From NCBI RefSeq assembly GCF_000721935.1, contig NZ_KL585387.1:26072-38101 (forward strand): a stretch of 12,030 bases of DNA, read 5' to 3'. The notes under the pieces were generated by a model, which was given only the letters and a program-made list of their open reading frames with translations, was not told where the DNA came from and searched no databases. The position numbers were made by a program, and so were the translations under genes. This document shows, in pieces, positions 6,285 through 12,030 of this stretch. This DNA is from Streptomyces sp. NRRL WC-3549. Its GTDB lineage: Bacteria; Actinomycetota; Actinomycetes; Streptomycetales; Streptomycetaceae. Every line of letters begins with the position of its first letter. Position 1 is the stretch's first letter.

Positions 6285-7202
6285 TCAGCGGCTACGGGGG
6301 GAGTGGCGGTGGGCCAGCGCCTCGTACGAGGCGGACAGCGCGGGCGCGGCCGTCTCGTAGGTGCGCTGGGCCACTCCTATGAACAGGCAGTCCACGACCA
6401 GCAGCTGACTCGTGCGGCTGGACATGGCGGCGGGCCGCAGCTCGCTCTCCCGGGCGGTGGAGGTGGTCAGGATGTGGTCGGCGTACTGCGTGACCGGGCC
6501 GTCCGGGCGGCCGGTGATCGCGATCGTCGTCGCGCCGTGGTCGAAGGCGACCCGCAGCGGCTCTATGACGTCGCCGGTGGAGCCGGAGTGGGTGATGGCG
6601 ATGGCCACGTCCCCCGGGCGGAGCTGCACCGCGTTGGTCACGGCGAGGTGCGGGTCCGTGTGGGCGTGGGCTATCAGGCCGATGCGGAGCAGCTTCTGCG
6701 CCAGGTCCTGGCCGACGAGGGAGGAGGCGCCGACGCCGTACACGTCGATGCGGCGGGCGGTCGCGGCGGCGGCCACGGCGGCCCCGAGCTGGACCGTGTC
6801 GAGTCCGGCGGCCGTGTCGGCCAGGGTCTGCTGCTCGTCGTAGGCGAGCTTGGCGACGACGTCGGCGATCGGATCGTCGACCGCGATGTCCGCGGTGACG
6901 GCGGGCGCCCGGCCGGACTGCTGGTGGGCGGCGAGCCCGGCGAGGGCCAGCCGCAGGTCGCGGTAGCCCGGATACCCCAGGAGGCGGGCCGTGCGGACCA
7001 CGGTGGCCTCGCTGGTGCCGGTGAGCTCGGCGAGACCGGTGACGGTGAGGGCGGCGCATCCGGCGGGGTCCCCCGCGACGGCTTCGGCCACCCGCTGCAT
7101 GGAGCGGGTCATGGACGGGGCGAGCGTCCGCACCTTGGCCGCGAGCGCCGCCGGTGCGGGCGGGGAATCAGCGCTGAAACTTTCCTTCACGTCATTGGTC
7201 AC
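6285..7202 (-). CDS. murR: RpiR-family regulator with SIS domain, probable MurR
   Basis: The 305-residue protein has an N-terminal RpiR-type helix-turn-helix (about 53-80: LTVTGLAELTGTSEATVVRT) and a C-terminal SIS sugar-phosphate domain (about 150-280) with VYGVGASS at 154-161 and THSGSTGD at 204-211. RpiR-SIS proteins bind phosphosugars; in E. coli MurR represses murQP and is released by MurNAc-6-P. The same role is inferred here because murQ and a PTS permease follow directly. Unlike E. coli, where murR is divergent, this gene is first in the same transcription unit. The GTG start at 7200-7202 has no Shine-Dalgarno and sits seven bases past a -10 hexamer, consistent with a leaderless message. 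A later GTG at 7188-7190 is the only near alternative. Confidence 0.9.
   Translation of the reverse strand: MTNDVKESFSADSPPAPAALAAKVRTLAPSMTRSMQRVAEAVAGDPAGCAALTVTGLAELTGTSEATVVRTARLLGYPGYRDLRLALAGLAAHQQSGRAPAVTADIAVDDPIADVVAKLAYDEQQTLADTAAGLDTVQLGAAVAAAATARRIDVYGVGASSLVGQDLAQKLLRIGLIAHAHTDPHLAVTNAVQLRPGDVAIAITHSGSTGDVIEPLRVAFDHGATTIAITGRPDGPVTQYADHILTTSTARESELRPAAMSSRTSQLLVVDCLFIGVAQRTYETAAPALSASYEALAHRHSPRSR
7175..7189. promoter_or_regulatory. Possible second, degenerate operator inside murR
   Basis: TGAAACTTTCCTTCA has the same TGAAA-N5 layout with one mismatch in the right half (CTTCA for TTTCA). Its start is 31 bases from the first site, close to three helical turns, so two dimers could sit on the same face. 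It falls within codons 5-10 of murR, so coding constraint may explain it. Confidence 0.35.
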
Positions 7203-7205
7203 GAC

Positions 7206-7220
7206 TGAAAGATATTTTCA
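7206..7220. promoter_or_regulatory. Predicted RpiR/MurR operator overlapping the -10
   Basis: TGAAAGATATTTTCA is a TGAAA-N5-TTTCA inverted repeat, AT-rich in a GC-rich region, and it covers the predicted -10 box of murR. RpiR-family operators often carry TGAAA/TTTCA half-sites (general recollection). Binding here would block RNA polymerase and give autoregulation of the whole cassette. Confidence 0.6.
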
Positions 7221-7237
7221 ACGCCGAAGCCCGTCAA
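7209..7237 (-). promoter_or_regulatory. Predicted leaderless promoter of murR-murQ-murP
   Basis: On the minus strand, TTGACG (7232-7237) and TATCTT (7209-7214) are separated by exactly 17 bases, matching the vegetative HrdB-type pattern. The GTG start codon begins seven bases after the -10 hexamer, where transcription would start, which explains the missing Shine-Dalgarno. Confidence 0.65.
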
Positions 7238-7322
7238 CCCCCTGTGGTCCCTACCTGTGGAAAACCCTCCGGCCCGCCTTCCGGCCGTCCTTCGGCCCGT
7301 ACGGCAGGGGGACAATGGGGGC

Positions 7323-7691
7323 ATGGAGTCGAACACCTTGGAGCAGCAGCTGCACACCGCACGCGCGCTGGTGATGGCCGACCTCGTCGCGGGAGACGTC
7401 GCGGAGGCCCAGATCGTCTCGCTGGTCGAGGACGCGGTGGCCCATCGGCGGTGGTGGGTCGAGCAGTGGCCCGAGGGCGCGGCCTTCGTCACCGGGCTGA
7501 TCGCGCAGGACGTCCAGGACGCCCTGTTGGAACGGTACGGCCGCTGGCCGCTGTGTCCGGTCTGCACGGAGGGCGGACCGCACGCGCTCGACGTCGAACC
7601 CGAGCTCGGCCCCGACCCGCACTGGGTCTGCACCGAGTCCGCGGTGTCCGTCGCCCCGGTGGGGGCGCTGGCCCGGGTGCTGCGCCGGTGA
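7323..7691 (+). CDS. Small Cys/His-containing protein of unknown function, coupled to DUF4031 gene
   Basis: A 122-residue product starting MESNTLEQQLHTARALVMAD. The N-terminal 70 residues look helical (LVAGDVAEAQIVSLVEDAVAHRRWWVEQW). The C-terminal part has a possible zinc-binding set: Cys78 and Cys81 in CPVC, His87, then His100 and Cys103 in HWVC, near the conserved-looking GRWPLCPVCTEGGPHAL. This resembles a small zinc ribbon, but the ligand set is unproven. ATG at 7323 has AGGGGGA (7306-7312) ten bases upstream. The stop overlaps the GTG of the DUF4031 gene by 4 bp, so the two products are made together and may work together. It is divergent from murR with 120 bases between the two starts. 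I cannot name the family. Confidence 0.8.
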   Translation: MESNTLEQQLHTARALVMADLVAGDVAEAQIVSLVEDAVAHRRWWVEQWPEGAAFVTGLIAQDVQDALLERYGRWPLCPVCTEGGPHALDVEPELGPDPHWVCTESAVSVAPVGALARVLRR

Positions 7692-8053
7692 CCGTCTACA
7701 TCGACCCGCCGACCTGGCCGGGCCACGGGCGCATGTGGTCGCACCTGGTCAGCGACGTGTCGTTCGAGGAGTTGCACGCCTTCGCCGCACGCATCGGTTG
7801 CCCGCCGCGCGCCTTCGAGTGCGACCACTACGACGTACCGGAGGCGCGTTACGCGGACGCGGTGCGCGCCGGCGCGAAGGAGGTCGGCTCGAAGGAGATC
7901 GTGCGCCGGATCACGGCCGCCGGGCTGAGGCGCCCGAAGGGCCGTCCGGCGCCGTCGCCGCCCACGGCACCGTCACCGTCACCGTCACCGTCACCGACCA
8001 CGGTGCCGTCACCGGCCACGGTGCCGTCGGTTCCTATGAAGCCGTCCGTGTGA
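7688..8053 (+). CDS. DUF4031 domain protein
   Basis: The 121-residue product starts MTVYIDPPTWPGHGRMWSHL and continues VSDVSFEELHAFAARIGCPPRAFECDHYDVPEARYADAVRAGAKEV, then GSKEIVRRIT and LRRPKGRPA. This is the DUF4031 pattern, a short actinobacterial family of unknown function with conserved D-P-P, W-S-H-L and D-H-Y-D-V-P motifs. From residue 86 on, the protein departs from the family into a low-complexity Pro/Ser/Thr tail (repeated SP) encoded by a hexanucleotide repeat. GTG at 7688 overlaps the previous stop (GTGA). The last 20 bases overlap the 3' end of the convergent exporter gene, so the tail may be a recent extension after loss of an earlier stop. Confidence 0.85.
   Translation: MTVYIDPPTWPGHGRMWSHLVSDVSFEELHAFAARIGCPPRAFECDHYDVPEARYADAVRAGAKEVGSKEIVRRITAAGLRRPKGRPAPSPPTAPSPSPSPSPTTVPSPATVPSVPMKPSV
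7968..7996 (+). repeat. 6-bp in-frame tandem repeat
   Basis: Four consecutive CACCGT units (7968-7991) followed by a fifth that matches for five bases. In the DUF4031 frame they encode the Ser-Pro run of the C-terminal tail; related ACGGTGCCGTC segments follow it at about 8000-8030. Confidence 0.85.
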
Positions 8054-9299
8054 CACCGGCCGGGGCGCCCGCCTCGGCCGGTGAGGTGGAACCGGCGCCC
8101 GCGACCCGCCGCGACGGCCTGCCGCCGCCGCCCAGCCGCAGCGCCACCCCCACGGCCGCCAGGCCGACGACCGTCATGGCCGCGCCCGCCCAGGCGGTGG
8201 CCCGGAAGCCGAAGTCCGCGTCGATCACGGCCCCGCCCAGCCACGGTCCGCTCGTGTTCCCCAAGTTGAAAGCGGCCGTGGTCGTCGCACCCGCCAGCGT
8301 CGGCGCCGCGCCCGCCACGTTGAACATCCGCGCGTTGAGCGCCGGTGCGGTGAAGAACGCCGACAGCCCCAGCAGGAACGCCAGCCCCACCACCGCGATC
8401 TGACTGGACGCGAAGAGGGCCAGCGCCACCAGGAACACCGTCGACGCGCTGATGCCGCTCAGCAGCACACCGAAGAGGTGCGCGTCCGCGACCCGCCCGC
8501 CGATCGTCGTACCGACCAGCGCGCCCAGACCGAACAGTGCCAGCACCCAGGGCACCCAGCCCGAGCTCAGCCCGGCGACGTCCGTCAGCAGCGGAGCCAG
8601 GTAGCTGAACGCGCAGAACACACCGCCGGCGGCGAGCGCCGTGATGACGATCGCCAGCCACACCTGTCGGTCGCGGTAGATCGCCATCTCCTGCCGCAGC
8701 TGCGGTTTCTTCTCCGGCAGCGGGATGCGCGGGATCCGGGTGGCGACCCCGACCAGCGCCACGGCCGAGGCCGCGCCCACCGCCCAGAACGCCGAACGCC
8801 AGCCGAAGTGCTCACCGAGGAACGCGCCGAGCGGTACCCCCAGCACGTTGGCGATCGACAGACCGCCGATCATCACGGCCATCGCCCGCGCCCGCGTGTT
8901 GAGCGGGACCATCGCGATGGCGACGGCCGCCCCGACCGCCCAGAACCCGGCGCACGCCAGCGCACTCACCACCCGGGAGACGAACAGCACCTCGTACGTC
9001 GGCGCGAGCGCGCCCGCGACCTGGCCCAGGCCGAAGACCGAGATCAGGGCGATGAGGGTCGTGCGCCGGGGCAGTCGGAGCGTGGCCACGGCCAGCAGCG
9101 GGGCGCCCACGACCATGCCGATCGCGAACGCGGATATCAGGAGCCCGGCCTGCGGAATCGACACGTCCATGTCGTCGGCGATCGGGGGCAGCAGCCCGGA
9201 CAGCATGAACTCACTGGTACCGAGAGCGAAGACCGAGAGGCCGAGGATGTAGACGGCCAACGGCATACGGGGACGGTGGCTGGAAGCAGAATCGGGCAT
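8034..9299 (-). CDS. Cmx/CmlR-like chloramphenicol efflux MFS transporter
   Basis: This 421-residue, 12-helix DHA-type major facilitator strongly resembles actinobacterial Cmx/CmlR/Cmr chloramphenicol exporters as I recall them: MPLAVYILGLSVFALGTSEF at the N-terminus, FVSRVVSALACAGFWAVGAA in helix 4, and ALNARMFNVAGAAPTLAGAT near the end. The loop 2-3 motif A region (GAPLLAVATLRLPRRTTL, 65-82) and the antiporter motif region (GGLSIANVLGVPLGAFLGE, 145-163) are intact. It should export drug from cytoplasm to outside using the proton gradient. ATG at 9297-9299 is chosen, though its Shine-Dalgarno is poor; an in-frame ATG at 9332 would add 11 residues and MPLAVY at 9266 is a shorter option. It follows the HD hydrolase gene by 42 bases. 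The Ala/Gly/Thr-rich tail overlaps the DUF4031 gene tail convergently by 20 bp. Confidence 0.88.
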   Translation of the reverse strand: MPDSASSHRPRMPLAVYILGLSVFALGTSEFMLSGLLPPIADDMDVSIPQAGLLISAFAIGMVVGAPLLAVATLRLPRRTTLIALISVFGLGQVAGALAPTYEVLFVSRVVSALACAGFWAVGAAVAIAMVPLNTRARAMAVMIGGLSIANVLGVPLGAFLGEHFGWRSAFWAVGAASAVALVGVATRIPRIPLPEKKPQLRQEMAIYRDRQVWLAIVITALAAGGVFCAFSYLAPLLTDVAGLSSGWVPWVLALFGLGALVGTTIGGRVADAHLFGVLLSGISASTVFLVALALFASSQIAVVGLAFLLGLSAFFTAPALNARMFNVAGAAPTLAGATTTAAFNLGNTSGPWLGGAVIDADFGFRATAWAGAAMTVVGLAAVGVALRLGGGGRPSRRVAGAGSTSPAEAGAPAGVTRTAS

Positions 9300-9341
9300 G
9301 ACACATGGCAACAGTGGCCCGGTGCCCGCCATTCCCCTGTC

Positions 9342-9986
9342 TCAGCGGGTGAGCAGCTCCAGCTCCGTCGTCAGGTTCTGCCGGGCCCGCGGCTCCCACA
9401 CCTCGGCCCCGTGCGGCGTACGGAACAGGCGGGGCAGCCCCAGCAGTTGCCGCAGGACGTCCGCCCGGCCCGCCCGGAAGGCGTCGTCCGGGACGAAGCC
9501 GTACTCCTCGCGCACCTGGGCCGCGTACGCCGCGTACTCCTTCGGGGAGGAGGCCAGGATCGCCAGGTCGGCGTCGCAGAGCACCTCCCCGTTGGTGTCG
9601 CCGTCCGCCGGGTCGTGGCTGACGGTGAGCCGCACCAACCGGGCCACCTCGGCCGTCGCCGGGTCCGGCACTCCGGCCTCCGGCAGGGCCCGTTCGGCGA
9701 GCGCGGCGCTGCGCTCCTCGTTCTCGGAGCGGTCGGGGCGGTAGACCGCGTCGTGGAACCAGACGGCCAGCCGGACCAGGTCCGGGCCGGAGGCGTGGCC
9801 GGCGAGGGCGTCCACGTGGTCCAGGACCCGGGTCAGGTGGGTCGTGGTGTGGTAGCGCCGCTGGGGCTCGGCCCAGCGTTCCAGGAGGTTGTCGGCGTAC
9901 GGCAGCGGGTCGGGGTCGGGGGATCCGCCCCGGGCGGCGACGAGGGCGTCCTGCCAGCGGGAACGGAGTGCGGAGACGTCGGTCAT
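9342..9986 (-). CDS. HD-superfamily metal-dependent phosphohydrolase (COG4339-like)
   Basis: The 214-residue product starts MTDVSALRSRWQDALVAARG. Likely metal ligands are in order: RRYHTTTH (His46, His50), the HD doublet in VWFHDAVY (His78-Asp79), His124 in VSHDP, and the CDADLAIL acidic patch (137-140). The YHTTTHL...VWFHDAVY layout and roughly 200-residue length fit the 'predicted metal-dependent HD phosphohydrolase' group, whose substrate is not known. ATG at 9984-9986 was chosen because upstream in-frame codons are Pro/Arg-rich and non-conserved, and because TACCCT lies six bases upstream, giving a leaderless promoter. It is co-oriented with the exporter gene 42 bases downstream and is probably co-transcribed; a functional link is not evident. 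It is divergent from the 5-oxoprolinase operon. Confidence 0.87.
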   Translation of the reverse strand: MTDVSALRSRWQDALVAARGGSPDPDPLPYADNLLERWAEPQRRYHTTTHLTRVLDHVDALAGHASGPDLVRLAVWFHDAVYRPDRSENEERSAALAERALPEAGVPDPATAEVARLVRLTVSHDPADGDTNGEVLCDADLAILASSPKEYAAYAAQVREEYGFVPDDAFRAGRADVLRQLLGLPRLFRTPHGAEVWEPRARQNLTTELELLTR

Positions 9987-9992
9987 AGGGCG

Positions 9993-9998
9993 AGGGTA
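9993..9998 (-). promoter_or_regulatory. Predicted -10 box of the HD hydrolase gene (leaderless)
   Basis: TACCCT on the minus strand fits TANNNT and is followed by exactly six bases and the ATG at 9986, with no Shine-Dalgarno. I see no good -35 hexamer at standard spacing. Confidence 0.45.
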
Positions 9999-10012
9999 GA
10001 GCGGGCGGGGCC

Positions 10013-10042
10013 TTGTCCGGCGGGGCGGCCACTGGTTACTTT
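10013..10042 (+). promoter_or_regulatory. Predicted leaderless promoter of the pxpA operon
   Basis: TTGTCC (10013-10018) and TACTTT (10037-10042) are 18 bases apart, and six bases later a GTG (10049) opens the pxpA frame. There is no Shine-Dalgarno before either candidate pxpA start. The arrangement mirrors the divergent HD gene, whose -10 lies only 14 bases to the left. Confidence 0.5.
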
Positions 10043-10048
10043 GCGGCG

Positions 10049-10877
10049 GTGACGGAAGCGGCGTACCGGACGGACCAAGGCGCGGCCCTCGCCGCCGCGC
10101 CACTCGTGATGGATCTCAACGCGGACCTCGGCGAGGGGTTCGGGCGCTGGACCCTCACCGAGGACGACGCGCTGCTGACCTGTGTCACCAGCGCCAACGT
10201 CGCCTGCGGGTTCCACGCGGGCGACGCCTCCGTGATGCGGCGGGTCTGCGACACGGCGGCGGCCCGGGGCGTACGCATCGGGGCGCAGGTCTCCTACCGG
10301 GACCTGGCCGGGTTCGGCCGCCGCGCCATGGACGTCCCGGCGTCGGAACTCACGGCCGAGACCGCCTACCAGATCGGTGCGCTCCGGGTGTTCGCCGAGG
10401 CGGCGGGCTCCGCCGTCACCTATGTCAAACCGCACGGTGCCCTGTACAACCGCACCGTCCACGACGACGAACAGGCGGCGGCCGTCGTCGCCGGGGTGCT
10501 GCTCGGTCGCCGGGGTGCTGCTCGCCGGTGGCCGGCCCGCCGTCCTGGGGCTGCCCGGCTCCCGGCTGCTGGCCCACGCCCGGGAGGCGGGACTGACCGC
10601 CGTCGAGGAGGCGTTCGCCGACCGCGCCTACACCCCCCGGGGCACTCTGGTGCCCCGGGGCGACGCGGGCGCGGTGGTGCACGACGCGGACGAGGTCGTA
10701 CGCCGGAGCGTCGGCATGGCCGTCGAGCGTGCCGTGACGGGGGCGGACGGCGGCCGGATACCGGTCGAGGCGAGGTCCCTGTGCGTCCACGGGGACACCC
10801 CCGGGGCCGCGGCGCTCGCCCGCCGCGTCCGGACGGCCCTGGAGGACGCGGGCGTGACGGTGGAGGCGTTCGCGTGA
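10049..10877 (+). pseudogene. pxpA: 5-oxoprolinase subunit PxpA (LamB/YcsF family), frameshifted by a 19-bp duplication
   Basis: PxpA is a subunit of ATP-dependent 5-oxoprolinase, which converts 5-oxo-L-proline to L-glutamate. The N-terminal half is clear: MDLNADLGEGFGRW from the ATG at 10109, SANVACGFHAGDAS, IGAQVSYRDLAGFGRRAMDV and YVKPHGALYN. The C-terminal half is also clear but in another frame: GRPAVLGLPGSRLL, EAFADRAYTPRGTLVPRGDA, RSLCVHGDTPGA, ending VTVEAFA at 10877. The switch falls at an exact 19-bp tandem duplication (10487-10505 and 10506-10524). Deleting one copy gives a continuous protein of 249 residues from 10109, the normal family length, or 269 from the leaderless GTG at 10049. 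As written, translation leaves the PxpA frame after about residue 132 (ATG numbering) and runs in frame into pxpB. Either a real mutation or an assembly error. Confidence 0.9.
10487..10524 (+). repeat. Exact 19-bp tandem duplication causing the pxpA frameshift
   Basis: GTCGCCGGGGTGCTGCTCG occurs twice back to back, with no mismatch and no further extension on either side. Nineteen is not a multiple of three, so it shifts the frame by one; one copy alone reads A-V-V-A-G-V-L-L-A-G-G as expected for the family. Confidence 0.97.
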
Positions 10878-11518
10878 GCGCGGCGCGGGTCCTGCCGGCC
10901 GGACCCGGTGCCCTGCTGGTGGAGCTTCCGTCGGGCGCGGCGGCCGAGGCCTTCCACGCGGAGCTGCTGCGCCGCCGGGCCGACGGCACCCTGCCCGCCG
11001 TCCGGGAGGTCGTCCCCGGGGCCACCACCGTGCTCCTCGACGGGATCGAGCCCCGGGAGGCCGGGGCGCTGGCCCGCCGGCTGGCGTCCTGGGAGATACC
11101 GCCGCTGCGCCGGGACGCCGGTGAGGCCGTCGAGATCCCGGTGGTCTACGACGGCCCCGACCTCGCCGACGTCGCCGAGGCGTGGGGCGTGGCCGTCGCC
11201 GACGTACCGCGTGTCCACGCCCGGACGGAGTTCCGGGTGGCGTTCTGCGGGTTCGCCCCCGGGTTCGGTTACCTCACGGGCCTGCCGGAGCACCTGCGCG
11301 TACCGCGACGGGCCACGCCGCGCACCCGGGTGCCCGCCGGGGCGGTGGCCCTCGCCGGGCCGTACACCGGCGTCTACCCGCGCCCCTCGCCCGGGGGCTG
11401 GCAGCTCATCGGCCGGACGCCGGAGCCGGAGGTCCTGTGGGACCCGGGGCGTGAGCCGGCGGCGCTGCTGGGGCCGGGGTCCCGGGTGCGCTTCGTGGCG
11501 GCGGGTGTCGCCGGATGA
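10874..11518 (+). CDS. pxpB: 5-oxoprolinase subunit PxpB (KipI / allophanate hydrolase subunit 1 family)
   Basis: The 214-residue product starts MSAARVLPAGPGALLVELPS. The C-terminal cyclophilin-like domain shows the family hallmarks: TEFRVAFCGFAPGFGYLTGLP (FAPGFGYL at 127-134), PRRATPRTRVPAGAVALAG, and GGWQLIGRTP (GGWQL at 174-178). The N-terminal half has TTVLLDG and IPVVYDGPDL. PxpB pairs with PxpC and acts with PxpA in 5-oxoproline hydrolysis; the older kipI name reflects the B. subtilis KinA inhibitor. GTG at 10874 overlaps the pxpA stop (GTGA) and ATG of pxpC overlaps its own stop (ATGA), so the three genes are translationally coupled. Because of the upstream frameshift, ribosomes leaving pxpA as written would run in frame into this gene, giving a nonsense-linked fusion in addition to any product started at 10874. 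Confidence 0.93.
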   Translation: MSAARVLPAGPGALLVELPSGAAAEAFHAELLRRRADGTLPAVREVVPGATTVLLDGIEPREAGALARRLASWEIPPLRRDAGEAVEIPVVYDGPDLADVAEAWGVAVADVPRVHARTEFRVAFCGFAPGFGYLTGLPEHLRVPRRATPRTRVPAGAVALAGPYTGVYPRPSPGGWQLIGRTPEPEVLWDPGREPAALLGPGSRVRFVAAGVAG

Positions 11519-12030
11519 CCCGGGGGACCCATGAGGGGGTGCCGGTCGCGGGTGCGGTGGAGGTGGTGCGCGCCGGGGCGCTGACCACGGTGCAGGACAC
11601 CGGACGCGTCGGCCGGGCCCATCTCGGTGTGCCCCGGGCGGGGGCCCTGGACGGGCCGGCCCGGTGCCTGGCCAACCGGCTCGTGGGCAACGCCCCGGAC
11701 GCGGCCGTGCTGGAGACCACGCTCACGGGGTGCGCGGTCCGGGTGTCCGGCGCCCGGTCGCTGACGGCCGTGGTCGGCGGGGCGGTGTGCCGGGTGACGG
11801 TGGACGGGCGGCCGGTGGCCTGGGGTGCGCCCGTGCGCGTACCGGAGGGGGCGGTCCTGGAGGCGGGGCCGGCGCTGCACGGGGTCCGCGCCTATCTGGC
11901 GGTCGGCGGCGGCCTGGTGCCCGAACCGGTGCTCGGCAGCCGGTCGGCCGACCTGCTCTCGGGGCTCGGCCCACCGGTCCTGCGCGACGGCGACGTCCTG
12001 CCCGTGGGCGTGGTGGCCGCCGGACACGGC
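11515..12030 (+). CDS. pxpC: 5-oxoprolinase subunit PxpC (KipA / allophanate hydrolase subunit 2 family), 3' end outside window
   Basis: The frame opens with ATG at 11515, overlapping the pxpB stop as ATGA, and stays open for 172 codons to the right edge, so the C-terminus is missing; the family is usually around 280-330 residues. The start of the protein (MTRGTHEGVPVAGAVEVVRA) leads into the family signature LTTVQDTGRVGRAHLGVPRA, then ALDGPARCLANRLVGN, AAVLETTLTGCAVRV, and GVRAYLAVGGGLVPEPVLGS with the S-R-S-A-D-L motif. These match biotin-dependent-carboxyltransferase-like PxpC proteins. It completes the usual pxpA-pxpB-pxpC order. Confidence 0.93.
   Translation, partial: MTRGTHEGVPVAGAVEVVRAGALTTVQDTGRVGRAHLGVPRAGALDGPARCLANRLVGNAPDAAVLETTLTGCAVRVSGARSLTAVVGGAVCRVTVDGRPVAWGAPVRVPEGAVLEAGPALHGVRAYLAVGGGLVPEPVLGSRSADLLSGLGPPVLRDGDVLPVGVVAAGHG

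Noticed and set aside
3826..6360. 844-codon open frame on the plus strand
   Set aside because: It is antisense to murP and murQ; its product is a Gly/Arg/Asp/Gln-rich string with no domains, the usual shadow frame in high-GC coding DNA.
6243..7208. 321-codon open frame on the plus strand
   Set aside because: Antisense to murR, which has clear HTH and SIS motifs.
7247..7263. TTTTCCACAGG on the minus strand as a DnaA box
   Set aside because: A single one-mismatch site with no cluster, dnaA/dnaN neighbours or AT-rich unwinding region.
8478..10052. 524-codon open frame on the plus strand
   Set aside because: Antisense to the exporter and HD genes, composed of Arg/Gly/Asp/Gln-rich sequence without motifs.
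10635..10660. Perfect 11-bp inverted repeat with a 4-base loop resembling a terminator
   Set aside because: It lies inside pxpA and encodes the family-conserved TPRGTLVPRGD; the symmetry follows from the two P-R-G codon triplets. No U tract.
1..12030. CRISPR arrays, tRNA or rRNA genes, insertion sequences, phage or secondary-metabolite genes
   Set aside because: Nothing in the window has the repeat spacing, cloverleaf elements, transposase motifs or modular synthase motifs needed for these.

Overview
The window is very GC-rich actinobacterial DNA, most like Streptomyces: G/C dominates third codon positions, GTG starts and 4-bp stop/start overlaps are frequent, and the protein set is typical of that genus. 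The species cannot be named from this sequence. Two places look like assembly or sequence damage, so the window should be read as draft quality.

Layout. (1) 3-1807: the tail of an ArsR-type winged-helix regulator, coupled to an MFS exporter. (2) 2016-2739: a coupled run of very small genes of unknown function whose last member is cut off. (3) 2740-2758: an 18/19 match to the synthetic Tn5 mosaic end used in tagmentation libraries, almost certainly leftover adapter, so the join between the left 2.7 kb and the rest is unproven. (4) 2762-3440, minus strand: a PRC-barrel protein and a small hydrophobic membrane protein, separated by a textbook intrinsic terminator. (5) 3580-7202, minus strand: a MurNAc-use cassette murR-murQ-murP (RpiR/SIS regulator, MurNAc-6-phosphate etherase, PTS EIIBC permease). 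It probably has one promoter in front of murR with an RpiR-type operator over its -10. MurP would import MurNAc as MurNAc-6-P, MurQ would convert this to GlcNAc-6-P and D-lactate, and MurR would sense MurNAc-6-P. (6) 7323-8053: a coupled pair encoding a Cys-rich small protein and a DUF4031 protein. (7) 8034-9986, minus strand: an HD phosphohydrolase gene followed by a Cmx/CmlR-like chloramphenicol exporter gene. (8) 10049-12030: pxpA-pxpB-pxpC, the ATP-dependent 5-oxoprolinase operon. pxpA is frameshifted by an exact 19-bp tandem duplication, and pxpC runs off the window.

Several genes (murR, the HD gene, pxpA) have no Shine-Dalgarno but have a TANNNT hexamer six bases before the start codon, which suggests leaderless transcripts. 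Gaps between genes are all under 300 bases. The largest without a gene is 1808-2015, where I see no convincing terminator or promoter.

I do not see a convincing undescribed system here. The most useful results are the two sequence-integrity problems, the proposed MurR promoter/operator architecture, and the conserved-looking but unexplained small gene clusters.
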